Assembly (NCBI GenBank): GCA_025331565.1
Contig: JAFREQ010000030.1
Location: forward strand, 8,244,501 to 8,308,500
DNA length: 64,000 nucleotides
Direction of reading: 5' to 3'
Source: Holacanthus passer
Lineage: Eukaryota; Chordata; Actinopteri; Pomacanthidae
Position 1 is the first letter of the stretch, and every line of letters begins with the position of its first letter. Of this stretch, positions 26,696-39,984 are shown one piece after another. The notes beneath the pieces are model-generated. The model was not told the DNA's origin and searched no databases. It was given only the letters and a program-made list of their open reading frames with translations. The position numbers and the translations under genes are program-made.

Positions 26696-29600
26696 CTAAT
26701 ATATAAAACTATATCTAAATTGAGCTCTGTATCTTGTGAAGTAAACCACTAGGCTAACTGATAACTGATGATTTCCAAAGTTTATCCACAGTTTCTCATT
26801 TGAATTGTATGAATGTATATTAACTCCCTCTTTTCATCTTTCTGTCTCCAGTGGACTGCATAGACCCCAGTTGTTCAGCCCATGGGGTCTGTATTCATGG
26901 CGAGTGTCACTGTCAGACAGGCTGGGGTGGAGCCAGCTGTGAGATTGCCAAGGCCATGTGTCCGGACCAGTGTTCAGGTCACGGCACTTACAACACAGAG
27001 ACCAGCACTTGTACCTGCGACCAGAACTGGACTGGGCCTGACTGCTCTTTAGGTGTGTGCCATGTTTAATGTAATGTGTTATAATGATCTATCAGTTTAT
27101 AGGTTTTCGTTTCATCTGATTTCTCACAGAATCTATAAAAATAATAATAATAATCATTTTTATGGCATTTGTAAAAGCAGCATTACACCAGGCTTTACAG
27201 AGTTAATAAAGTGCTTAATAGAGTGCTTTATAGAATCAGTAAGAGAGGATAACAAAGTGCAGGATCAGCATAAAACGAAAACAAAAAAGCAATTCCAGAG
27301 CAGAACATAATTAAGATAACAGTGTTAGAGATGCAACCCCCAAGACACAGGCATAAAAGAGGTGACACATAGCTTGTAAAACAACTAATAAGACATAAGG
27401 TGAATAAGACAGTCAATTATGCAAAACCTGTACCTGTAAACATAATTGTGAGGCGTAATTTAAAGGCTAATAGGGCTTTATCTAGGTTTTGTTTCACAGA
27501 CGGTGTACTCTTTTACAACTTGACTAACCTGATAGCAAAGACACGGTCACCTTTAGAAGTGAGCCAGAAGTTTGAAACAGCCAGCAGAACATTGCTTGAA
27601 GATGTCACACTTCAGCTTGTAAGGAGGTACAAGGTCAGTGACAGAGCTGGGGGCTAATCCACATTAGGACTTCAGATCAGACTTACAGCATGTTAGACAC
27701 CCTGGAGCTGTGGTTTGTAGGAGCTGCAAACAGGAGAGTTGTCTCTTGACAGTGAAAAGAGTACCGCAGTCTAGACAAGATGAAAAAGTAGCACAGATAC
27801 ATTTTTAAATGGCTTTTTTTTTGTTCAACATAACATACTAGAAATCATGATGCAACCATTGTTTTTACAATGTTACTTGATCATGAAAGATGTCAGAGTC
27901 ATAAAGGAAATTTCTATTCATAAGAGTTTCTTATAAAACATAACTTATAAAGCGTTCTGCTAGGGTACCAAAGCACAACCCTGTCTCCTACAAATAATAC
28001 ACCAATTGGTCGTTGCATATAGGCTTTGTTGGAAATGAAATAAAAACCTAGACTACATTCTTTTGTCAAAATAGGAAATAATCTTATAAAATTACAAACA
28101 TCCACTATTATTATCACTGTCACCACTGATTCTATTTAGGAAATGTATGTGACACCAAGATTGTAGTCTTGGTTATTTAAAAAGTGAATGCTGACTTTAA
28201 GCATGGTTGTAAACCAAACCATCCACCCTGACTTCTCTTCAGCTCAGGAATCTTGCACTTCCTTTGATGGTAAAAACATTGCCAGAGAGCAATCACCTAT
28301 GTTAGTTTTTTCTGATTTGATGCCCCTATTGACAGAACAACATCATTTGACAATCTCTTTCAAAATGCATATGACACAAAATTCATATTGTTGTTTTCTG
28401 ATCTGCCACTGCTATACATAAGTATTGGTTAGCTTAAGCATAAATACTTGTTTAAGATTGGGAAAGATTGTAATCATGGTTACATGAAACCAAAATTGAC
28501 AGAAGTAGGAAATGGGAAATAAAGAGCAGTCACCGTTGCCTGTGACCGTCACAGTCACAGGCTTTGTTGACCTTCTCCCTAAATGGTTTTGCTGTGCTAT
28601 ATTGTTAACAATGTCACATTATTTCTGTACTGGCTTCTGACTGACATGAGTCATAATTTACACAGCCAGAAGAGATCGCTTGTCAGAAAAATGTAATGGG
28701 ACCAATGTTGTATTATTTCTGGCCAGGGCAGCCTCCTATTTTCACTTGCTCTAGATAGGGAGGGAGATAAAGAGAAACACAATTAGAATGTAAGAGAAGT
28801 AACAGCAGAACTTCTGATGTGGAGAGAGAGGTGACATAGAAAAAAACTGGAGGAGGAATGCAGATCAGTGACAGATGGCTTGACATAAAAACAATGACAA
28901 GAAGAAAAGAGTGTATGTGAGCGTGTGATCTCACTTTATTTGTGTTGCCTTGGGCTGTTACATTGTTTGTTAAAACCATCAAACACACATCCAATCAAGT
29001 ACGACCTCTTTGTAAAACACACACACACACGCACAGACAAATGAAAAACATTGCATAAACGCACAAATACACATACCTCTTGCTCTAGCTTGTTCTTGAA
29101 CATTTCTTGGGATCTGTCAAAAACATTCACAAACACACAGACATTAAGTATATAGACAGATACAAGAGGGTCCACGAGTCTGAGACCAGATTGAAAATCT
29201 CTAATATTTTCATGTATACCTGAAAATAATCAGAAATTTTAAGGATTCAGAAACATTTAAAAACACAAGAAGTTAAGTAAAATGAAAAAGAAATATTTTA
29301 GATTCTGCTCTGTTTCTTGGTCAGGCATTGAATTGAAGCAAATTTGTGGCATTGGCCGACTTAAATCCTTTGTACAAAAGGTCAGATTTCCTTGAGTTGT
29401 ATCTCTTCCCTTAATTTGAGATTTGATCTAATCATCAGAGCCTCGGTCAAGTAATCAACTTGCAGTCAGTGTTGACCTGTTTAAATATGGCTGTGGTTCA
29501 GTTTCCATCAGATCATTGCTTCCCAAGTAGCATTGTGATAGTGGGGAAACAATGGCTTGACTAAAGGTTTCTAAGGGGGCAGTGCATGGAACGCGAAAAT

Positions 29601-31550
29601 GCTTTGTTGTACCTTGATCAGTTATAACCAAATTGGGCAGACCAAGTGGATACACCATTAGAAGATCAAGAGATTTATGACAGTAACAGAGAATGATATT
29701 GCAGTGTAACAAACTGACAGTGAAACACGGTGGCGGAGATCTGAGAGTGTGGGTCCTACTCTGCACCACATTGATTACACCTTGACCAAGGAGAAGTACT
29801 ACTCCATTCTTCAGAGACATGCTATACCCTCTGGTTTACATCTTTATGGAGAAGGATTCATACTGCAGCAGGATACTGAACATAAACATACCTCAAAAAG
29901 CAAAAAGAACCACTTGAAGACCAAAAAATTCCAAGGAGTCGTGTCTGTCAAGTCTTTCCTCCACAGTTACCTGACCTCAACCCCATTGAGCATTTATAAG
30001 GGCACTGAGCAAATTGAGTTACTTGAACAAGCCTCTAATGAGTACATCAAATCCACCTGACTGTCATCTGAAAGCATACTTCAGTGGAAGGGATACTACT
30101 CAAGGAAGTAGTGCAAAATCTTAAATATTTCATTTTACATGTCATAACTTCTTTAAACCTTCAATCTGTAAACTTTCTGATTATTTCCAGATTTCCATAA
30201 AAATACACCCTGTTTGTGTGACATTGTAAAAGGTAAATGATTTGATTAAGATCTACATACACACAACTAAATAAACACACTGACTTTTAATTCTTATATA
30301 TCAAACTTTTTCCTAACCATTTTTTATTATGCTACTCATACAGGTATATTAAAGCAAACACACAGACAGTGCAGTCACAAAGTCACTAAGTTAAGTCCTA
30401 GACACCCACATATACACAGATGCAGGTGAATTAGGGACAGACTAGCTTCGTAATTGTTTTTTTTAATTCATTCTTTATCAAATTGACCAACAGGTCATCA
30501 TGGTTTAGAAGAAAATACATGCTATCTGAGTGCAGACTGCTCTGCTCTTCATTTTGGTGTATATTGAATGCTGAATGACTTTACCTCCAACTTGCTACCA
30601 TGGCTTGCTGTGTGAGCATGGTAACTACAGTTAGCACACAGAAACAATCAGTGCAGAAGCTAATTTTAATGGTGTCTGAATTGCTAAAATTATACACCTC
30701 CTCACCAGCAATGAACAATGATTTAACAAAAACAATCTTGAGGCAACATCCCCATCCCCCCTTTCAACCCCCCTTTGTTTAATAATCCTGTCTGGGCCCA
30801 TGAAACATATTTATATTAGTTAGCTAAACTTTATATGTGTCATATTGATAACCATTTTTTGTTTTAGGTTGCTCTATTTGTGATGAGACAAGAATATTTT
30901 GATAGCAATAGCCTCTACCGTATGGCAGTGGAATTGGATGTAGCTTGTAGCGGCCACCATGGAGTTGTGCTGTGCTGCCACCAACACCAGCTTTGTAGTC
31001 TGGCAAATAAAGCAATAATTACTTGTTGTCTGGAAGTACCAGTTAGTTGTATAAACATAAGCACAGTTATGGTTATGGTGTATGTAAGGCCCTTTCAACA
31101 ATGAGTTTTCTCATTATAAGAACAGTGACCAGTCAATGACTCAGACAATGCACTGAGATTGTTTGAGCTTGTTATTGTTTGTACTGTTCATAATGGTTTC
31201 TAAGTGCCTTAAACCGCACTGGCTAAATTACAGTATTGATGTTCCACAAACCAATAATTTCAGAAAAGATATTGCAGTTACCATTGTATTTCTGTGTTTG
31301 CATGTATAGTAATATTTTTCTTTCTTTCTCAAACAGAGGTGTGTGAAGTGGACTGTGGCAGCCATGGCGTCTGTTATGGTGGTGTGTGTCGGTGCGAGGA
31401 GGGCTGGACAGGAACTGTGTGTGACCAGAAGGCGTGCCACCCACTGTGCAGCAAGAATGGAGTGTGTAAGGAGGGGAAGTGTGAGTGTGACCAGGGATGG
31501 ACAGGGGAGCACTGCAACATCGGTAAGTGAATCATACACATACACACACA

Positions 31551-31613
<63 letters not shown>

Positions 31614-34600
31614 TGTATGATGGGAAAGCAAGACTGTTATAAGAGTTTAACAACAGGCTGTATCAGTTATCAATGCTGCAAAAAGCTCCACCTTATCAGG
31701 TGGCTTCTGTCTATAAATACTCCTAAAAGCATATAAAAGTGAAAACGCTGCTGGTGTTGTAAGAATATTCCAGTGTTATTATATTAGAAATCAACTTGTT
31801 ACAAGATTTTTTGAGAAATTTGTGAATGTATCTCGATTGCTAGATGATCTGACAATGTTCCAAAGAGCTTCTTGTGATGTCACACAAAAACAGTTCATGA
31901 CAGTCAGGACTCTTTGGTCTTTTTTGGTCTTCAAGTAGTTCTTGCAAAGAGTGTTTGGGTTCATTATCCTGCTGCAGTATGACTTCATCCTTCCATAGAC
32001 ACCCCTACTCATCCCTTAGGACCACGACAAGACAGCCTTCTTTTGACAGTACTTTTGCTGAGTCTGGTGTTCTTTATTTAACAATTCTGTATCTGTAATG
32101 TTGAAGTTGCTTTTCTATCTCTCAGGGAACTAAGCTTAATGTATTGATCTTATGATAGTGTGGTCAATTTTGGTCTGCCTGATCATGCTTTGGATACAAC
32201 TGATCAAGTTTGTGTAAAGCATTTTAGAGTTCCATGCTCTGCCTCCTTTGAAACCTTTAATCTATCCATGATTTATGATTTGCTTAGAATAACAAGGAAG
32301 GAGCACTATCTTTCCTTATTTACCTTTGTTCTACTTACAATGAAACTGTGTTTCTGACTCTCTGTTTGAAATGAGAGACAAATTGAGAAAAGTCATTCTG
32401 TTGTATTGTCAGTCAAACAGTGAAACAAATGAGTAGCAGGGCCTTTTGTGGCAGCTTCAGCTCACCAGCAAACCCCTTACTTAAAAAGCTATTTGTTGTC
32501 AAACAGATGGACAGCTATAGTATTGCTGGGAAAGAGCTGAAAATTGGCTTCAGTTATTGTCATTTTGACACACAGACACATATGGACAAGGACACTGAGA
32601 GCATAACATCAGTGAGATGAGGAGAAATACGTTTGGAATGCTAAGCCAGCAAACAGCTTGTTTGTTTAGGCACATTGTATGGCTGGGGCGAAGATTCATA
32701 CAGGTGTGCTTTGTTCTTTTTCTGTCCATCTCTAACCATCACATTTACATCTTGTGTTGGAATCTGCTGAAAACTGTGACCTCACTGTAGAATTTTTTCT
32801 ATTTTTTCTATTCATTAATTGGCTCTTTTTGTATTTGTAGCATGGAAATAGCCCAGCTTACATAATATCCTATGACTTTTCCTAAAGCCACTGCAATCCA
32901 GTGTTTAACAAGAAAATACAGTTACAAAATATAAATTGTTATTGGCCTGACTTTGGACCCTGGAAATTCACTGGACATGCTTGGTTTTCATGTGATGTCT
33001 CTAATTAATATGATGAATTATTGACTTCTGTGTTCAGCTGGCCTCGCTGATGGTGATACTGGAGTTTTCTCCTATTCTACTGCCTATTTTTCTGAACTAA
33101 ATGCTTTCTTTCTATGTATCTTTTTCTTTTTTTTCCTTTTTTTCCTTCTTTCTTAAAGCACACAATCCGGACATTAGAGTGAAAGGTACTGTAGTTTTTC
33201 TCTTCTCCTCATCACTAGCTTTTTCTCATCCTCCCTTCATCCATTGCTTCTCTCTTCATGTACTGTGGCACTGTGGCTGCTTCAGTAATAGATAATTTAA
33301 TTTATTTATTTATGTATTCAGATTTTTTTTTTGACATGCACCATTACTGTTGCTTTGAACGTTTCAGGATTTTAATTTGATTTTAGCCAAATGAAACTAT
33401 GGCTTTATTTTCCTTTGTTAATAAGGCAGCACACTTGGATGTTTAGAGATAAAATATTATTAAAACTTGGAGAGTGTGAGTTTTATTGTGATTCTCTCGG
33501 TATATTGTCTGCTGGTCCCTCAGAATCAGTTTTACATTTTTAGTTCTTGAATGCTGTGGTTTTGACATCAACTCAAATGCCTAATTAAGTCCCTTTTTTT
33601 TTAAATACCCCTGACCACATATTGCCAGTAATTTGTTCCTTTCTATCAAAATCCTATTATTTTTTATTTATACTACTGCAGAAACTAACTATGAGCAGGG
33701 TAGTGATCCAGTTTACCTTGGATATTATACTGTACAGTATGTTGAAGCTTGATCACAAAATAGGGGAAATTAATCATAACAGAACTGATACAAAAAAATG
33801 CCTTAAAAAGAAAAAAATATTTTCCAACGAACAGGTTTGACTGCCCTACTTATTCCATTATAGATACTGTACCGTAGGTGCTAACATTATAAAATTTGAC
33901 ATTCTGTGTGTGGCTTGGGACAGTCTGATATTTTTACTCTTGGCAAACAAGCTCCATGCAAGCAGAGACAAATATAATATTGAAAGTATCTGGTGTAGAC
34001 TGTGAAATCCTGGCTCTTCTCTAGGCTCAGTTTTCCTGCAAGCTGTATCTTCTCCTGCCCCTATTATGTCTTTATGCACAGGCCTACGCCTACATGTGTG
34101 TCGGTGTGTTTAAGGAACCATAATCTGACTCACACGGTTGACTTTTTGGCAAAGATGCCAGTCATAACATGATTTTAGACAGGACGTTTGAGTACTTGCA
34201 AGCATTTGTACAATAGCAAAGCAAATGCACTGTGACAATATTCAATCATTGTATTTGAGTTTAAGCCTCCTACTGTGCAGCATGGGTATTTTCTAGATGA
34301 AGGGCTCAAGTGTACTTGCTCATAGGCAATGCAGTGTTGGGCTATGGACAACTAAAAGATTATTTGTAGCTTGACCACGGCATTAGTCCCGTAGACTGGC
34401 TAGTTGTTTGTCCCGCCATGGTGCTCATTGGATTGATTGCTTTTTCAGCCAAGAAACCAATGTTTCATGTCATGATACTTGATTCAGTCAACTCGGAGGA
34501 GTGGGCAGATTCAAAGGTCCCAGTATGTGTGGTGGACCCAGGCACTCCTGCTCATAAATGGTATAAAGTTGGATGTAGTTTATGAGATGTATGCCATAAG

Positions 34601-37600
34601 TTTCTGAATGGTTTTTCTAAACCTCACTAACATTTTTGTCTGCTGTTAGAGCAAGGAAACACAGTTTTGGGAAAGTAGGTGAACCCTGAAGCTGAAGTTA
34701 AACGACCAAGTAGCAACCACCACGGTTAAGTGTAATAAACGGAACATTATGTCAATCAGTCAACTAAAAATATCTCAAAACATCCTCTACCTCAAATACT
34801 TTATTACTATTTTCTTACCATAGGGGTAAGGGACTTGTGAGAGGCAGTTTACGGAAGAAATGGTCAAAACTGTTGCAGCACCATTCAGGTGTGCTAAACA
34901 CTCATCCACCACTCAGACATTAGCACTTTTTTTCAATGGAATTCATTTGAATTTGCAACACTAAGGTCTAAATGCTGTTGCAAAGTCTTCACATTACCAC
35001 GAATTACCTTTTGTTGGGAAAATAATGATTTTTTGATTGGCCAGAAATAGTCTCATTTAAATATAAGTATAAAAAATTGAAACCAGCCTATTTATTGTCA
35101 AATGTAAACCCCCACCCCCAGCCCCAAATACAAACCTTTTCTTCAAAATGCTACTTTGCACCACATTTACAGTAACAATATCTCAGTATAACAATTTCCC
35201 ACTTTTGTCTCTATTTGAATGCAGCTGTATTATTTCCTATCCAAATGCTTTTGTATTTACTGGATCACAATCTTTAAGTGGCGGGAAAGTTGTTTTAGAA
35301 TCTTTCGCTGGTTCATTTTAAAAAATACTATTTATGAAACTTTTTTTTTCAACAGCTGCCTACTTCCCACCTGTGTGATTTAAGTGCGAATGAAGACCAA
35401 TTTCAATGAACTGTTTTATTTTACTCTATTGAAGTTCTACTACTGTGTCTCTCTCTATGTTATTGCACTCCCATGATCCCTGCTCTTTCTTCTTGTCCTC
35501 CTCTTCCTTTGGCTGCCATTTTCATCTGTCCATCTCAGAGAGTATATTTGGCAGTGCTGCTTTTGTTTCGATTTACTTTTTTTCCCTAATTTTCCTCCCT
35601 CTCTCCCTCGTGCCCTCTCCTATTCTCAGGATATAAAGGTAATTCATGCCAAAGACTTAAAGGCCTTACTGTCCCAAAATACAACCTCTTTGTTAACTTT
35701 AACTTAACTTTGATTCTGATTTGTTCCATGATTTATTTTATTTTTCCTGTCTTTTCCTTTGTCTCACTTTCTGTCTTTCCAAATGCTCTGTGTTTTGTTG
35801 TGCTGTTTTTGCATTGTCTTATTGTGTTATACTTCTGTTTTTATTTCTATAGTCAATGTTTTATTTGTCTTTCTTTTCTGGTCACATCATTATTAATGTC
35901 TCTGATTTTCACACACAAAACATGAATGATATGAATGAGGTTACGCAAAACCCATACACACAAACATGGAAATGCACGTACACACAAAAATAGTCACAAA
36001 CTCAAGGTGTGTTACTCCTGTTTCGTCTTGCATCCAAAAGCCTGATATACAGTATATATGTTAATTTAGTCTTTCGTCTATCTGTCTTCACTTTCTTTCC
36101 CTTTCTCTACCACCTCCCCCTCCATCTTTCCATCATCCCTTGTCTGTCTCTCCAGCTAGGATTCTGATGCTCACTGTTTATTAATCAGTCTATCTGATTG
36201 CCAGCCTTACTGTCTATTCTGTAATCAAGGAATGTCAAACAGAGGCATAAAGTATAGCCCTTTGGAGGCATGCAGTCCAAACCACCCTGTCCTGCACAAT
36301 ACTTTGTGCACTTTGTATCTGTCTACCTGTTGTGTTTTCACATGAATTTTAACCTGTGATTTTGTTTCACTGATTAGAAAACAAGATGATTAATCTACAT
36401 TTCTTGAGCATGAAAGCTTCCTTTTAAAGAGACTTTGCAGACTTTTTAGCTCACTGGGTATTAAATTTCCTTCAGATCTGGTTATATTTCACTTGGACAG
36501 ATAAAATTATTATTATTTTTTTAACATTCTAACAATGTTTTGCTTTCAAATTTTGATTTTTTTATTTGTTTGTTTGATGGCCTGTTTTTCATCATCATAT
36601 TGTGCAACAATAACATCTTCTTTCTTCATTTACAGATGAAAAAAACATATAATTTTGGATCAGTTTCTGATTTAAGCCATGCAGCACATGGTAGCCATTT
36701 TGGCTGTTGGCAATCTTAGTGGTTCATGTGAAACTACAACGTCAGTGCATTTCACCGAAGGCTGACTGTCTGTCTGTCTGTCAGTCTGTGTCTTTTACAT
36801 GTGGGTTAATGTATTGATCTGTCTTATTTGTATAGTGATCTGTTTTTCAGTCTGTCAGTACATTTGTTGGAGAAGGTTCATCACTCAGGGCCAAATGCTT
36901 CTATACACATCAGGATTTAATCAATATGGGTCTCTGAAGTCTTTTTGAATGTATTTTTGGACTGAAGCTGCTGACAGCAAGTATTTTGTGCTGACATGCA
37001 AAATGTTTACTTTTAAAAACTCCTTTAAGTGTTTCCTTTAGAAGAGGTGGGAAAAAAGCTTCTGAAAAAGCTTCTGAAACAGCCTTGCCAGGACAGTAAA
37101 ACAGTAAAACTCTTGTGTAAACCCCAGGATGTTTATAATAATCATGCTAATCATGATAATAATGCGTATTTAGATTTTCTGTAGCAGTGTGAGAGGAAAG
37201 TGATTAGAAATTAGATTTTTCATTCACAGGTGATGTCAGACTTTTTATTTCGAAATCACTCTAATCTTAACACACATACTCACGTACAGTACCACTTGCA
37301 AAATAACTTGCTGCTGTTTGGCTGGCACTGACTTGCATAATTTATGATGAATTCATATAGCTAAAAAAATCACACTGCTACAGTTTCACAAATTACCACT
37401 AGACAGTTGCAGGTATTGGTTAGACATAATGGTATTGATGGTAATGAAATGGAGCTGTTACATTGGTCTAAAGAGTTTTGATTTGGTCTTTGACGTTTGA
37501 TTTTACTTTTACTTTTGCACTAAAACAACCACAGTCTGTTTTTAAGTCAAAAATGTTAGCTATTCTGCATCCAGATGTCTGAAAACGCAAGGTGTTTTCA

Positions 37601-39939
37601 GACTGAAAGCAAAGCTGTTTTTTTCCCCAGTTTTTTTCTTTGCATCATTTGCACATTGGCTGCTACACCATTTGTGCTTATGTTAGCTTTTAGCTAGAAA
37701 TTGATCGACCGTGCCTGTGTTTCTGTGTGTTTGTGTTCAGCTCAGCCTCTGACTAAACCCAGAACTTTAGTTCTGCTATTTCCCTCCACTCTCTCCTTTT
37801 TCCTCTTATCTCTGTACATTTATGAAGGAATTCATGAGGCTCCAGGAGGCTCCATCTAAGCCATAGTCATTGTCCTTGATCTGATGAGTATGGATTATTT
37901 CTTGGTTTATTTCTAGACCATACCCTGTGTATTTGTTTCTCGTTTGCCAGATCTATGAAGTAAGAAATAATTTTAATGTGTGTTGTAGGATTTCACTCAG
38001 CGGTGCATAGCACCTGCAATGAAACCTGCCTCATGCCTTTAGAGGCTGCCAGCCCACCTCAGGCTGTTTCTGACTTTCAGTAGCGATTTATTGTCCCATG
38101 ATGGTCTCAGCGCTGTTTCAGAGACTTTTCCAAGCTGAGAGGGAAATACGTTGCATTATTTGGTATGAAAATGGTCAAAATATTGATTGCTTCCATCTTT
38201 CAGAGCTCCAGTACAAAAATATCATCACCTACCTTCAAAGATTTATGTTGGTTGAAGCCTGTTTCGCATCCCAATGGCCAACCGTGACCCCATCCCACTC
38301 ACTTGCTTTGCTCTAACTTGTCCAACTATGTTTGTCCCCTGTGCCCAGAGGGTTGTCCAGGTCTCTGCAACAACAATGGACGATGCACTCTCGAAGCCAG
38401 TGGCTGGCACTGTATCTGCCAATCCGGATGGAGAGGGGCCGGGTGTCACGTAGCCATGGAAACACTATGTACTGATGGCAAGGACAATGAAGGAGGTATA
38501 CTATATTTATCCACATACACTGTAAGAGTGTGCAGATGGATGGTTAAATAGATGAACAGTTATTCTTGTTTGTATTTATGAACATGGGGTGAGGACAATT
38601 AAAATATTTGGTCAGTTCAGGGCGGATTATCCAAATGTAAATGCAAGACATTAGCAGTTTGCAGTTTTGGGTATTTGGGTTTTGGGTAACAATCCAGTCT
38701 TAAAATGTATGCCATGCTGTAGACAGAGATCTAGGATTAATATGAAGGTCAATTGCAGTTAAAGCAATTATTATATTCACATAGTGTAAAAAGTCCTGGA
38801 TATTTGAGTCACCCTTGTTCATCCACGTGTAGTCCATGTGGCTTGAAACATGTGATGTTAATTTGATATAGTCTCCAGTATTTAAAGCCCCATAATTGAA
38901 TGTGCCCCACTGCAGATATGCAGAGTACTGAGAAATAAAAATCCACCCACAGCACCCAATCAACTCAAACCCCAGTCTCATTTGACTCACAATAAGACAA
39001 CAACAAAAAACTAGGCTTTAGCTTAAGTATGCTATCTATGTTGACAGTTAGTGCAAGCAATAGAGTGCCTACCTAATGCACATAGATATATAAGCAAAAA
39101 CATAAGCTTAGCTTAGATGAAAAGAAACAAAAAAAACGCATTAGCCAAATGTACGTTACATGGAAATCCTTTTGGAGCTTTTCAGTTGTCTCAATTTTTC
39201 AAATACGGACCCAGTGTTAACCTAATTCCAGGGTCCACACTGGTGAAAACAATTAACAATCCTAAGAGCAAGAAAAAACAATGGCAGAAAGTCAAAAGAA
39301 AAGATCAGATATGATAAACATTTATTTGTCCCACAGTGGGGAAATTCACAACATAACAACTGAACACACCAGTACAAGGACTCTATCAAAATAAAACAGG
39401 AAATAACTCTAGTTTGAATGAAAAATATGAATCTAAAGGATGAACTAGTAACTCTGCTGCTGCTGAAAGCTCCTCATTTATGTCTAGTGTACCTGCCGTG
39501 GATGTTAACATACAGTATGTACATACTGTGGCTCCTCAGCTGCCTAAAGAATTTAAAACATTTACTTTCCACCTTGATGTGACAGTGGAGTGAAAAGACA
39601 ACTAAATACCAATCAGGTCTTTCATGTGTCGTAAATGAGCTGCAGTGTTCAAACAGCACTGGTACAGTCTTTTATACAGAACCTATAGAGAAAGGGAAAG
39701 CTCTGAAACAGCAGTTTCAAACAAGAAACGCAAAACCATGCAGTTGGAAATTTGTAGGGGAAGTACTGTCAAGTGAAACCTATAACCTTTCACCCTAAGT
39801 GCTCTGAGATAGAGTGTTAACCCCTAAACTAGGTTTGATAAGAGCAGTATGCTAATTGGAAAGGTAGAGAAGAAAGAAGATAAGAAAGTGAAGAAAAGAC
39901 AGACAGACAAGTCAGAGAGAGGAGGGGCTTACTTTGTCA

Positions 39940-39984
<45 letters not shown>

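Larger units (their letters stand above)
24645..26851 (+). other. intron 7 (2.2 kb)
   Basis: GT-AG intron holding a CCTAACC-rich dispersed repeat (25295-25480) and a long CT/CA microsatellite (26553-26696). The remaining sequence is AT-rich and unremarkable. Confidence 0.8.
27053..31336 (+). other. intron 8 (4.3 kb)
   Basis: GT-AG intron containing a probable dispersed repeat (27145-27790) and a decayed Tc1-like copy (29485-30120). In 27800-29450 and 30180-31336 I see only AT-rich intronic sequence, with a small CA patch near 29018. Confidence 0.8.
31523..33158 (+). other. intron 9 (1.6 kb)
   Basis: GT-AG intron with a CA microsatellite just after the donor, a minus-strand decayed Tc1-like copy (31790-32290), and a long T-rich tract before the 27-nt microexon. 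The rest is unremarkable. Confidence 0.85.

Noticed and set aside
29455..29820. 121-codon minus frame sharing HFRVPC wording with 32160-32357 (+)
   Set aside because: Both are antisense shadows of the same decayed Tc1-like element present in opposite orientations; their similarity is explained by the repeat.
31343..31653. Overlapping frames in the exon 9 region (both strands)
   Set aside because: Wrong-frame or antisense readings of the EGF6/7 exon running into a CA repeat; the true frame is fixed by EGF cysteines and neighbouring exons.
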